From the NCBI GenBank assembly GCA_963556195.1, contig OY744525.1:75009844-75073843 (forward strand): a stretch of 64,000 nucleotides of DNA, written 5' to 3'. Shown piece after piece: positions 52,870 through 62,030 of this stretch. The position numbers and the translations under genes are program-made. Each line of letters opens with the position of its first letter. Within the stretch, counting starts at the first letter, position 1. The notes below the pieces were generated by a model, which saw only the letters and a list, made by a program, of their open reading frames with translations, did not search any database and was not told the DNA's origin. The DNA comes from Sepiola atlantica. Its lineage: Eukaryota; Mollusca; Cephalopoda; Sepiida; Sepiolidae.

Positions 52870-53395
52870 TACATGCTCAGTAAGATCTGAACATCACGAT
52901 GCTGCTCCAGTTTTGTTTATACTAATTTTTACAAAATACAATTTTCCATTAGTTTTCTTAATGTTTTAATATGTTTTTGAAAATATCTATTTCTAAAGCA
53001 AGACTCAAACAATTTTAGTAGTAGATATAAAAAAACAACAACTTACCAACAGGAGATTTGAAAAAGTATTGCTGAAGCAGAAAATAGCAATTTTATTTTC
53101 TGGTCAGATAACTGACATTTTCATGAGAATGAATGTCCATGAAATTCAATTACTGAGGGAAAGGGTTAAGCTAGTCAATCTTGCAATTCATTTCATAATT
53201 ATTATTATTGCATTGGCATCACACTCAAAGTGACTGGATGGGTTCAAGGGCTAAACAACATTGAGCATTTCTTTTGGTAGCCATTGTGGGTCAGGCTGAT
53301 TTGTTGGAATGAATTTATTAATTTAGATTGGTTGAGTAAATCAGTTTGACTTTTTCTTTGTTTTCTTTATTTTGATCAGTTTATAATGACACTTA
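52870..53395. other. Intergenic DNA, nothing supported
   Basis: AT-rich; no frame with recognisable features. Confidence 0.5.
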
Positions 53396-53400
53396 AATCT

Positions 53401-53533
53401 CTGTCTCTCTCTCTCTCTCTCTCTCTGACACACACACATATATATATATGAGGAAAAATAGAAACCATGTTTCAGACAAAACGCAAAATAAAAATGGAAT
53501 TGAAGATAAGCGAATTAACACAATAAATAAGCG

Positions 53534-53589
<56 letters not shown>

Positions 53590-53590
53590 T
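53401..53590. repeat. (CT)n, (AC)n and (AT)n microsatellites
   Basis: CT run at 53401-53426, AC run at 53427-53438, AT runs at 53439-53449 and 53538-53589, separated by about 90 bp of A-rich sequence. Confidence 0.93.
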
Positions 53591-53864
53591 TATTTTGCTA
53601 AACATTACAGATAACTTGTGTCTGCATATTTTTTCCTTTCCTTGATCCTTTCTAGATGCCTGATTAATTTTCGAGTTTCAGGCTGGAACTGGCAGATGAA
53701 TTTTCCGTACTCGTTGTGAACCCTAGTATTTCTGGTTCCTTCCAGGGCCATCTTCAGGGGTTGGATATTGAGTAAAGAACATGTAGAAATGATAAAGGAC
53801 AAAATATGCAGACGCAAGTCATCTGTAATATTTAACGAAACATGTCTTCAAGAAAAAATATTGC

Positions 53865-53909
<45 letters not shown>

Positions 53910-53910
53910 G
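53865..53910. repeat. (AT)n/(GT)n microsatellite
   Basis: AT run passing into about 13 GT dinucleotides. Confidence 0.95.
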
Positions 53911-54282
53911 ACGCTTCAATAAACTCAAGTGGCATGCCCCAAGATGTACTGATGATGACTCAGAGAAGAAAAAGGGACTGAACCTACGTGCATGCGCACA
54001 CAGACAACAAACTTTTAATAAGATTGAATCCACATTCTTTCAAAACAACATTATAATTTTCTAAAACAATATCTGAAGAGAGTCAAACAAGCTCGAAACA
54101 CGTGTTATAGAAATTTAAACACCAAACATAAAAAAAAATGTAAAATATTAAATAATAAAGTTTTTTTTAAATTAGTAAATGTTGGTAGCTCCATTTCTTT
54201 AAATATTGATGTCGAGATTTGAGTTGTAAAATACTCGGAATCCGGGGGGTTTGAATCGCATGACCAGTAGTGCATAGTCATA

Positions 54283-54334
54283 TCTCTATGTTGATGAGTT
54301 CCGATTATAAAGGATGAAACGTACACGTACATAA
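54283..54334 (+). ncRNA. Hammerhead motif B1 (core base changed)
   Basis: TATG / CATA stem I, TTGATGA in place of CTGATGA, a weak stem II (GTTCC / GGAT), GAAAC, and GTACACGTA with GTA as potential cleavage triplet. The C3 to T change should abolish or strongly reduce activity. Confidence 0.65.
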
Positions 54335-54590
54335 ATAATAAAATATATATATATATATATTTATTATTTGTAGCTCCTAGAAAATCCTCTAGATGGGCAC
54401 TGTAAGTGTAGTATTAACACAGCATGACGCCCCTAGCTATAAATGCATCGTTCCTTTCATTAAGTTGAACGCTCTTATGACGTCAAGTCGCCGGATAAGT
54501 GTTGAAATTATCACTGTTTATTCGCTATTCAGCGGTGGCCCAGTGGTTCTAGATGTCGGGATTTGAGTTGTAAAATACTCCAACCCTGGG

Positions 54591-54602
54591 GTTTCGAATC
54601 GC
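54591..54602 (+). promoter_or_regulatory. Pol III B box of retrozyme unit B2
   Basis: GGTTTCGAATCG with an A-box-like GGTGGCCCAGTGGTTC starting about 57 nt upstream. Mirrors the arrangement at 30408-30472. Confidence 0.7.
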
Positions 54603-54624
54603 ATGACCGGTAGTGAATAGTCAT

Positions 54625-54666
54625 ATCTCTTTCTGATGAGTCTCGAAACGTATACGTACATAGATA
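54625..54666 (+). ncRNA. Hammerhead motif B2 (stem II deleted)
   Basis: CTGATGA is intact and GAAACGTATACGTA follows, but only GTCTC lies between them, so stem II and its loop are deleted. CATAGATA for stem I remains. Not expected to cleave. Confidence 0.65.
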
Positions 54667-54690
54667 ATTAACAAAAAAACAAATATGTAA

Positions 54691-55335
54691 CTCATCAGTT
54701 CTTTCTCCTAGTTTTTTTTTTCGGTCTTTCTTTCTCCTTGTCTTTTTCTTTCATTTACAACCCCCAATTCGTTCTCTCATAATTTCTTCTTGCTCTTCCT
54801 CTCTTTCACTATCATATCTAAACTACAAACCTCTTTCTCACTTTTCATATATATATATATATAGATATCAATCTCTTTTTAAAACTATTACCTCCACACC
54901 CAGAAAATACCCAGTTTTGATTTGGAGATGTCATCTTTAGTAGCCGATATCTCTTACGATTCACCAGACCGACCCTTACCTGAAATCATGTTCCTTCGAT
55001 CCGACAAAGTTTCAATCTATAAATAGACATCGTCTTTCCATTAGTTCTTCAAACACACAATAAACAGCTTCTTATTCTTCACCAACGCTTTGCCCTACCC
55101 ATCTCCCAACACTTCTCATACCGGTTGTCACCATCTTCTTCTTCTCTGGGTGTCTTTTTAGTTGTTCCCTTCTGTTTGTTCCTGCCTTCCGTTGCTCCTT
55201 AAAAATCGTTATTTCACATAAAAACAAACAAAGAAAAAAAAAACAGAAAAGAACAACCTTTCTTTCCCGCCCATTTTTATCTCCCCCCCCCCCCGCTTTT
55301 GTGCATTTCCAATTTCAACGCCAAGTATACATAGC
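54691..55335. other. Pyrimidine-rich region, no gene
   Basis: CT-rich on the plus strand with AT dinucleotides at 54849-54863 and a C-run at 55285-55295. Resembles in composition the stretch after the Penelope remnant. No supported frame. Confidence 0.45.
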
Positions 55336-55369
55336 TAGAAGAAGCGATGATACGACACGCGTTAAGCGC

Positions 55370-55373
<4 letters not shown>

Positions 55374-55413
<40 letters not shown>
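55374..55413. repeat. (CT)n microsatellite
   Basis: About 19 CT dinucleotides. Confidence 0.95.
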
Positions 55414-55416
<3 letters not shown>

Positions 55417-55654
55417 TTTCTTGAAACCTGCCAAGCTTGGTATCCTTTCTTTACCAACAAAAGACGTCCTCTTCATTTCTTACATTTAAGAAGAAACACG
55501 TTTCTTCATTTGCTGCGTTCCGTTACATTATCTGATTTTTCTTTGTCTGCCATCTTATGTACTTTCACTTAACTTTTCCGTTTTCGTACAAAACTATTAT
55601 TTCCAGTCTTGCTTTAATTTAGTTTAGTATCGATTTTTGTTATATACTTTATAT

Positions 55655-56000
55655 ATTCGGTTGTTCGGAAAATAATGACCGAGTTCACATTCTAACATCA
55701 ATCCTGGTGGTTCATGCGGAATCCACTGATCAGAAATTCCCAACTTTTCCCATTTTAAAATGAATTGTTCCCAAATCGAATTTCCAACTTTTCATCTTAC
55801 CAATTTACTTCAGATGGTCGGACACCATTGAAATACTGACATAAAAGGCCTTCTGATATTTCTCCGACACTTTAACATAAGTTTTGTCTAACAACCGTTT
55901 TCTAACGTTCAAGAATTCGTGGCCATCCTATACCTTCTTCATCTCAAGGCAGTCATTACCACCGCAGAAATTCTGAAACCACCATTGTACTGTCCGATTA
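55655..56000 (-). mobile_element. Mariner transposase remnant with terminal repeat
   Basis: CGGTTGTTCGGAAAATAATG at 55659 resembles a mariner terminal inverted repeat. Reading the minus strand towards it gives pieces of a mariner transposase N-terminal half: NSIWEQFILKWEKLGISDQW followed by IPHEPPGLMLECE, near the WVPHEL motif of the linker. The catalytic DDD domain is missing between that motif and the terminal repeat, so this is an internally deleted copy. Stops interrupt every frame. Confidence 0.6.
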
Positions 56001-56216
56001 CTCGTGGTCCCTTCTCTCCAGGATCTATTGATATTGGTGGCTGTTTAGGAAACATTACTAGCAAGTTTGAACTCCCCCTCCTCCAAAAGAAAAAGTATAT
56101 TCATTCTTCTTTGTTTCATCTTCGTTAATAAAGGCTTATTTGCTTCAGAATTTTATTCTAAGGAAATTATTGGGTATTCATGAAAGAATAACAACCAAAA
56201 TCAACTTTTCAAAAGT

Positions 56217-56267
56217 CTCTCTCTCTCTCTCCCTCTCTCTCTTTCTCTCTCTCTCCCTCTCTCTTCA
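56217..56267. repeat. (CT)n microsatellite
   Basis: CT-rich run with CCCT and TTTC interruptions. Confidence 0.9.
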
Positions 56268-56391
56268 TTTAACGTCACTATTCCCTTGTCCAGGGGTCAG
56301 ACGTTTTTCGATGTTTCGCAAGATCACTCTTCAGCCATCACGGTTCAGTGGGTCAACTGCTCCAAAAACTCCACTCTGTATGGTCTTGTCC

Positions 56392-56408
56392 AATCACTTG
56401 CTTCCACG
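56392..56408. repeat. Target site duplication of U2 SINE copy 4
   Basis: AATCACTTGCTTCCACG here and at 56735-56751, exact over 17 bases. Confidence 0.92.
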
Positions 56409-56734
56409 CTAATGGTCGGCCTCTTGGCTAAGATCAAAGTGTAGTATCTGTTCCGATGGATACTGCACGCCTGTCCTGTGCAGTTCTAGGAGGTCCACCC
56501 TCCCAGGCTTCGCCTCCCCTCTTTGGGGAGGAGTAAGTTTATTGCTTACTGTCTGAGGCGCCCCTACCGGGGAATGCCGACGGGGCTGCCCAGGCAATTT
56601 TTAAATGGCCAGAGTGCTCACCTCTCGAGCGCTGGCTTTTAACCCCACTTTCCCGACCCGATCTTGGGTCACATCTTACTTGTGGGAGTAGGATAAAACT
56701 GGCCTTGTGCCTAACTCCGCGAGGAGTAAATAAA
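56409..56734 (+). mobile_element. U2 snRNA-headed SINE, copy 4 (hairpin deleted)
   Basis: Head GGTCGGCCTCTTGGCTAAGA and AAAGTGTAGTATCTGTTCCG; after GATACTGCAC the body jumps to GCCTGTCCTGTGCAG, so the ~55-bp CATAGACTGG hairpin is missing. It has the ~45-bp segment with CACCTCTCGAGCGCTGGC. The 3' end is GCGAGGAGTAAATAAA. A 17-bp exact target duplication surrounds it. Confidence 0.92.
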
Positions 56735-56751
56735 AATCACTTGCTTCCACG

Positions 56752-57160
56752 TTTTCTTTTGCAGAGTCACTATCTTTATTTTCAGCAGAAAATGTAAGTT
56801 TTCGATGGAAGCTATTTCGCAGCAAATTTCGTCTAATGATAGTAAATAATTCTACTACTACATTCTTTCGTATATTACTACTAAATCAATTTAAAAACGA
56901 ATTTATGTTTTTATTCCTATAGAATCCGTCCTGGAAACAAATAGGTAACTTCTGAAAACTTTTAATTTTCGCTGCCGATTAAGGTCACGTGCCCCTTCCT
57001 TCATAAACGGTGTCTACAGAAAAGAAAAAAAAACGCTCATATTTGCCAATGCTTATTTGGCTTCCTAAAGCTCTGGTAACACGTTTTTACATTCGGAGTT
57101 ATCGTGTAGCAGACTGAAATAGGATCTATTTCTTCTCGTCCCCTGTGAGCAAATTGGTCA
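56752..57160. other. Intergenic DNA, nothing supported
   Basis: No coding or repeat feature recognised. Confidence 0.45.
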
Positions 57161-57480
57161 TACGCTGACCAATCGGCTTACAGGGCGTATTGATATCAAC
57201 TGTCCCCTCATGGACTATTTTCTACCACCTGGTCAGTTGAAGAATTCAGCAGAGAGAAATTGGCCAGCAACAAAGAAGCATCTCTCACCTGCCTTTCCCC
57301 TGCATCGTTCCAGCAGCAGCCATCTCAACTGGGAATATATTTGCTGACGACTCGGCAGCCTCTTTTCTTCACTGGGACACAGTTCCAACCCTCTGTTAAA
57401 TAAACCCTTTTTTGTTGCCTGTTACTCGGTTGTTGTTCGTTCAATTCATTTCGTGCGATAAATGTAAGGAAGGAACCAAC
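57161..57480 (+). repeat. Possible LTR remnant
   Basis: A GC-balanced 300-bp patch with CTGTTAAATAAACCC (AATAAA at about 57400), a T/G-rich stretch (TTGTTGCCTGTTACTCGG) and AAGGAACCAACAAC. This order resembles the R-U5 end of an LTR. Terminal repeats and a duplicate copy are not found. Confidence 0.25.
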
Positions 57481-57764
57481 AACCCCCTTCAATTACAATC
57501 GCCCTTGAATAATCAGTAATATACATCATACATTACATGCTACATATTAAAAACGCAACATATACGTGAATATTTACCAAACATAATGGCTGTAGTTTGG
57601 TTGAATTATTTCTTTACTTTGCATTATTCAATCGTTTTCTTTTTATCGTGGATATTAATTATTACATGCATTGTTACTTTAAACGTATAGATTGAATGAT
57701 CGTATACAATAGAAAGAAAGTCATTACAAAAGAAATAAACATTGCACTCTATCACGATTATTAT

Positions 57765-58026
57765 TAGTTATGATGTTGACAGCCGTGCTCTATCAGAAGT
57801 TTGATATTGGTGGGATTTGTGATGCCAGACACACTCAGCGTCTCAGGTGGTTTTGGCCATGTACAGCGTGCCACCTCCTGCATCAACTAAATAACATGCC
57901 GTACGGATACCTCAGGCACGAGGGTGATTGGAAGACCAAGGTAGACCTGGGTTGAGTGCGTATGAAGTGGCGTGACTGCTTGCAACATGACTGGTTTCAA
58001 CACTTTGGATTAGACTGAATGGAGAA
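57765..58026 (+). mobile_element. LINE C-terminal fragment
   Basis: CAGCGTCTCAGGTGGTTTTG (QRLRWF) followed by GCACGAGGGTGATTGGAAGA and ACCTGGGTTGAGTG gives, in pieces, the LRWFGH.QR ... GRP motif region and a short tail. It differs from the RTE-type copies elsewhere in the window. A U2 SINE lies directly after it. Confidence 0.5.
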
Positions 58027-58028
58027 TA

Positions 58029-58370
58029 TTGATTTACTCCTCTCCAGGAGTTAGGCATAAGGCCAGTTTTTATCTTACTCCCACAAGTAAGATATGACCC
58101 AAGGTCGAGTCGGGAAAATTGGGGTTTAAAAATTGCCTGGGCAGTCCGTTGGCATTCCCCGTTAGGAGCGCCTCAGGCAGTAAGCAATAAACTTACTCCT
58201 CCCCAAAGAGGGGAGGTGAAGCTTGGGAGGGTGGACCTCCTAGAACTGCACAGGACAAATCTATAGACCGGCGTAAATCAAGCCCCCAAGGGCAAGACAA
58301 TACCAGTCTATGGGGGGGCAGTATCCATCGGAACAGATACTACACTTTGATCTTAGCCAAAAGGCCAAGA
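58029..58370 (-). mobile_element. U2 snRNA-headed SINE, copy 5
   Basis: On the minus strand: CTTGGCCTTTTGGCTAAGAT, CAAAGTGTAGTATCTGTTCC, the hairpin CATAGACTGG / CCGGTCTATAG-like, the body, and the end GGAGAGGAGTAAATCAA. Lacks the ~45-bp segment. AATGGAGAATA (58018-58028) and AAGTGGAGAGTA (58370-58381) are a probable target duplication with differences, so this copy is older than 3 and 4. Confidence 0.85.
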
Positions 58371-58469
58371 AAGTGGAGAGTAGGTGTGAGACGTTGCCTG
58401 GTGTTGTCCAACCTGGAATTCCGGATACTCACAGCCCCTCAAATACCAAAACCGAATGATAAGATAGAT

Positions 58470-59036
58470 ATACACACCAGTGTTTTTTTTCCGCCCATGC
58501 ATGGAGTATTGTTGTCACATCTGGGCTGGTGCATCATCTACTAGTCTCTCCCTTCTTGACAAGGTTCACAAAAAGAGTCGCCAACCTAATAGGTCCCTCA
58601 CTGTCAACAAAGCTCCAGTCCCTGTCCCATCGCCGCAATGTAACATCCTTGTGCTTGTTTTACAAATACTTCAATGGATTGTGCTCCGATGAATTGGTTG
58701 CTCTTGTGCCCCCTCGTCGTAAGTTCACTAGACCAACTCGACAATCGACTAAATCCCATCCATTCACTGTGGCGGTCCCCAGATGCCGGAGAGCTTTCTA
58801 CTCAAATAGCTTCTTCCTTCTCCCTCCCTGCCCCCTGTTTCCCCCACGGTACTGACATGCAGAAATTTAAAACTAATGTAAACAGACATCTCGCTGCACA
58901 GATCCCAATTTAGGTTGACTCCCCCCCCCCCCAACCTTCTCCCTTTTCTTTCTTCTCAGTAGCCCCTTACGTCTACAGTGGTGGCATGCCTTATCTGGGG
59001 TGAACTATGTTAAAAAAAATAAAATAAAATAAAAAA
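58470..59036 (+). mobile_element. Non-LTR LINE 3' end (Jockey/CR1-like), copy 2
   Basis: Pieces MEYCCHIWAGASS, SLLDKVHKK, LFYKYFNGLCSDELVALVPP and AFYSNSFFLLPP match the LINE at 21545-22200 in order. The 3' region has GTAGCCCCTTACGTCTACAG, TGGCATGCCTTATCTGGGGT and an AAAATAAAATAAAATAAAA tail. The tail runs straight into a 5S rRNA relic at 59037. Confidence 0.78.
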
Positions 59037-59135
59037 TCACCGAAGTTAAGCAATGTTGAGCCTGATCAATACCAGATCGGTGACCATTTGGTCATATCAG
59101 ACACTGTATGTGGGAGAACAATGGCACTACCCTGC
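59037..59135 (+). pseudogene. 5S rRNA relic (3' two-thirds)
   Basis: AATCACCGAAGTTAAGCAAT, GAGCCTGATCAATACCAGAT, CGGTGACCATTTGG and CACTGTATGTGGG follow 5S rRNA from about the middle to the 3' end. It begins exactly at the A-tail of the LINE. After the 5S end, AGAACAATGGCACTACCCTG resembles the extension at the 26461 copy. Confidence 0.75.
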
Positions 59136-59494
59136 AAAAAAAATGCAAAAACTAACATCATTAAAAAAAAAATCCCACCTGAGCAGGATACACGTGCAAC
59201 TGGGGACCGATTGTAAATTTGATTATCCCGAGAAACTTCCTCTTTCGCAGGAAGCCAACTGAACCTGTTCAGGGTGTGTGCTTCACCAGAACAAGAGGCG
59301 ATTATGTAATTAGTTCCTCTAAGATTAAAATTAGTGTAAATAGTACTAATAATAATTTTTTTCGTATAACTGTTAAAAATATTCTACTTTTATTCTGATA
59401 GAATACAAAATATGATTTAAAAATAAAACACTATGTTAGTATTAAAATAGAAAACTTGCTTTAAAAAAATTCCAAACAAAAAGGAAATTACAAT

Positions 59495-59520
59495 TGCTCC
59501 TGGGCAACGCCGGATAGGTA
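59495..59520 (-). repeat. CCGGCGTTGCCC repeat end
   Basis: On the minus strand TATCCGGCGTTGCCCAGGAG resembles CTACCCAGTGTTGCCCGGGA at 62247 on the plus strand. Probably the same end of a dispersed non-autonomous element; class not known to me. Confidence 0.4.
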
Positions 59521-59679
59521 CAGTTATTGTGAGTATATAAACTAACAGCATCCTATAGAAAATCCACATTGTTTTCTACATCAATCTGTATAATTTACTG
59601 TTAATAATAATATTCCTTTTTAAATAATAAATGTCTGCCAGGGTCACTCCTATTAAAAAAATATGACTCATTTTCTTAA

Positions 59680-60030
59680 GAAATAATTGCCATTGTCATC
59701 TAAATATTCTTTAAATAAATCGAATATGTTGCTCATTTATTTATTTAAAATTGTAGCAATTTTTATTCTAAAAACAATAAATTTTCTCTGTCTTCTTACC
59801 GTAAAAATAATTGCCATTGTCATATAGATATTCTTTAAATAAATAAATAAATAAATAAATCGAATATGTTGCTCATTTATTTATTTAAAATTGTAACAAT
59901 TTTTATTCTAAAAGCAATACATTTTCTCCGTCTCTTTACCGTCAAAATAATTGTCAGCAAAATATTCTTCAAATCAATAAAACGAATGTCACTTTCTGAA
60001 ATGTATTTATTTAAAACTGTACTCTATTTG
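59680..60030. repeat. ~125-bp tandem repeat, two good and one partial unit
   Basis: AATAATTGCCATTGTCAT, ATTCTTTAAATAAATCGAATA, TTGCTCATTTATTTATTTAA and AACAATTTTTATTCTAAA recur, with the second unit carrying extra AAAT tetramers, and a degraded third unit to about 60030. Confidence 0.88.
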
Positions 60031-60039
60031 TCGACGGAA

Positions 60040-60100
60040 CGATAGAATTCGATTTGGGAACAATTCATTTTAAAATGGGTAAAGATGGAATTGTTTACCT
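60040..60100 (+). mobile_element. Mariner transposase fragment, inverse of the 55740 piece
   Basis: GAATTCGATTTGGGAACAAT, TCATTTTAAAATGGGTAAAG and ATGGAATTG are the reverse complement of sequence at 55740-55792, i.e. the NSIWEQFILKW region. Only about 60 bp are preserved. Confidence 0.6.
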
Positions 60101-61180
60101 AAGTGACATCATATTAATCACCAATCACCATCTTTGTTGATCGGACGATCTCCTCTTTTTAATGTGTGTGAAAGGTGATAACGTACGTACGGACATGAAA
60201 TGCCTTAGTGTATGATTATATAGATAAGTGTGTAAATGCAAACCCTCTTATTCTATGTATTTCATATCCATCTTAATGTAAGTATGTAGTTTGTATACCA
60301 ATATATAAGTTGCTGACATTTTAGATGGTATATCGATATATTTTAGACGGTACATCGATATAAATGTTTTGCTGTAATTTTAGCTTGCACAGGTACACTG
60401 GTACTTCAGTAATATTTTGTTTAAAACATAGGTGCTACTTTGGCTTGATATCTACAAAGAAATAAATTACTGAGCCCTCAGCGACTTCTCGTTGAATAAT
60501 TGGCTGAAGTGTTGCATGGTCTCTGGGTTGAGATTAGGGTTAGGGTTCCAGGCTCTCTAACCACACATCCTTTCGACACCAATTGCTACTAAATAATTGT
60601 TAAAAATATAAATATAAACGTGGTTTTCCTTACTCTTGTACCGTGTTGATAACAATATGAGGTATAGATCATATAACAAAGTACATTCATGAGATGTAGA
60701 TTGCAATGTAAGTGTAGATATCATACCAAAATAGATTCATGCTACGTAGATAACAAGCGAAAGCGGCACCAAAAAATATTCATGCTTTTATTTATTCATT
60801 TTGCTGTGGTTTTAAATGTGCTTTAACATCTGTTATTTAACAAACATTATTGGCATTAGATGGCATGGCGATTAATAGTCGACATGTTTGCTGTTTAATT
60901 GTTTAATAATTAGTATTGAGACATTTGTCCAACTCATTGGTTGTATTGGAATCTCAGGTTCTCTGATACAATAGTGGCACGGTCACAAAAATACTGTTTT
61001 AAAAAATTTTTTTATTTAGAAGCACACGTGAACCATAATACTTGACTTTGCTGTACACATACTTTAATTATTATAGACAGAAATTACTTTCGAATTAACA
61101 GCTAGAAGGCTTCAAAATCACATTCGAATGACGAAGACTATAATGTAAACACTGTTTCTGGAATCCTCGACCAAGGAAAG
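60101..61180. other. Intergenic DNA, nothing supported
   Basis: AT-rich. GATTAGGGTTAGGGTTCC at 60532-60549 contains two telomere-type hexamers only. A short duplicate (TAGATGGTATATCGATATA / TAGACGGTACATCGATATA) lies at 60322-60362. No gene. Confidence 0.5.
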
Positions 61181-61184
61181 AGTC

Positions 61185-61545
61185 CCTATTTACTTACCTC
61201 CCCACGAGAGCAGAACTTGATTTTTTTTTGGTACTTATGGGTCACTGCTTATCAAGGCCCGGGGATCACTCGAGGATAAGAGTGAAAAGGATTGAGCATG
61301 CTGTAGTCAGTCGGAAAGCAGACTCGTGGTATCTTGTTCCACAGATGGGCGATTCAAGGAAATAAACACAAGGTCAGATTTTAATGTCAGGAAAACCCAA
61401 CTCCCCAAAAAGGGGCATTCTGGATTGGGGCAAAAATTTAAATTGCCTCAGTCTAGAAGGATTTCTCCTTCACTGACAGGGGAAAGAAAAGATGAAGTAT
61501 AGTATCTGCTCTGATACTACACTTGTTCCTAGCCAAAAGGCCAAG
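61185..61545 (-). mobile_element. U2-headed SINE of the second subfamily, longer copy
   Basis: On the minus strand: CTTGGCCTTTTGGCTAGGAA, CAAGTGTAGTATCAGAGC, then GTCAGTGAAGGAG, GAGGCAATTT, TTTGCCCCAATCCAG, GGGGAGTTGGGTTTTCC, GACCTTGTGTTTATTTCC and, after about 130 bp of extra sequence, CTCTCGTGGGGAGGTAAGTA at the 3' end. GGAAAGAGTC (left) and GGGAAGAGTC (right) are a probable target duplication. The body matches 50935-51097. Confidence 0.75.
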
Positions 61546-61554
61546 GGAAGAGTC

Positions 61555-62030
61555 TATGAAACATGTGTACACAGTGTGATGATGTATGGAAGTGAAAACC
61601 TGGCCAGTGAGAGTTGAGAGAAATGATATGAGAATGATACAACGGATATTTAATTTGAGTCTTAAAGATGGGCTTAGATCTGATGATCTCAGAAAAAAAT
61701 TTAAATCTGGACAGTATAGGGAGATGAGTAAAGTTTGGATGTCAATGTGCAGAACAGAAGACTTTGGTGGTATAGCTATGCTGACAGGATGGATGTGAGT
61801 TCTTGGGTTAGTAGATGTAGAACAGTTGAGGTAACAAGGTCAGGTGGTAGGGAAAGTCAAAGGAAACATGGAAGGAATGAGAAAGACTGACTTAAGAGAA
61901 AGAAGGATAAATAAAGACCTGGCGAGAGATAGGTTAGTTTGGAAGTACATTTCTAAAAACCGTCTAACACATGTCATCATGTAAAACGGACGTTACACCG
62001 ATGATGATGATGATGATGATGATGATGAAT
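61555..62030 (+). mobile_element. RTE-type LINE 3' end with ATG-repeat tail, copy 6
   Basis: ATGTGTACACAGTGTGATGATG, GTCTTAAAGATGGGCTTAGA, TCTGGACAGTATAGGGAGAT, CAGAAGACTTTGGTG, GAAAGACTGACTTAAGAGAA and TCATCATGTAAAACGGACGT, ending in (ATG)n at 61999-62028. Stops and shifts throughout. The ATG-repeat tail is the cleanest example in the window. Confidence 0.83.

Larger units (their letters stand above)
54175..54690 (+). mobile_element. Retrozyme-like tandem dimer, decayed
   Basis: Same family as 30306-30785, here on the plus strand. Order: TTTGAGTTGTAAAATACTC, B box, hammerhead (54283-54334), (AT)n, body (GTAGCTCCTAG, GTATTAACACAGCATGACGC, ATGCATCGTTCC), tRNA-like A box (GGTGGCCCAGTGGTTC near 54534), B box (54591-54602), hammerhead (54625-54666). 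Spacing between the two ribozymes is about 345 bp, close to the 337 bp of the other dimer. Both ribozymes carry core damage. Confidence 0.78.

Noticed and set aside
60530..60550. Interstitial telomeric repeat
   Set aside because: Only two TTAGGG-like hexamers; too short to be meaningful. Similar short words at 768 and 28545 are equally weak.
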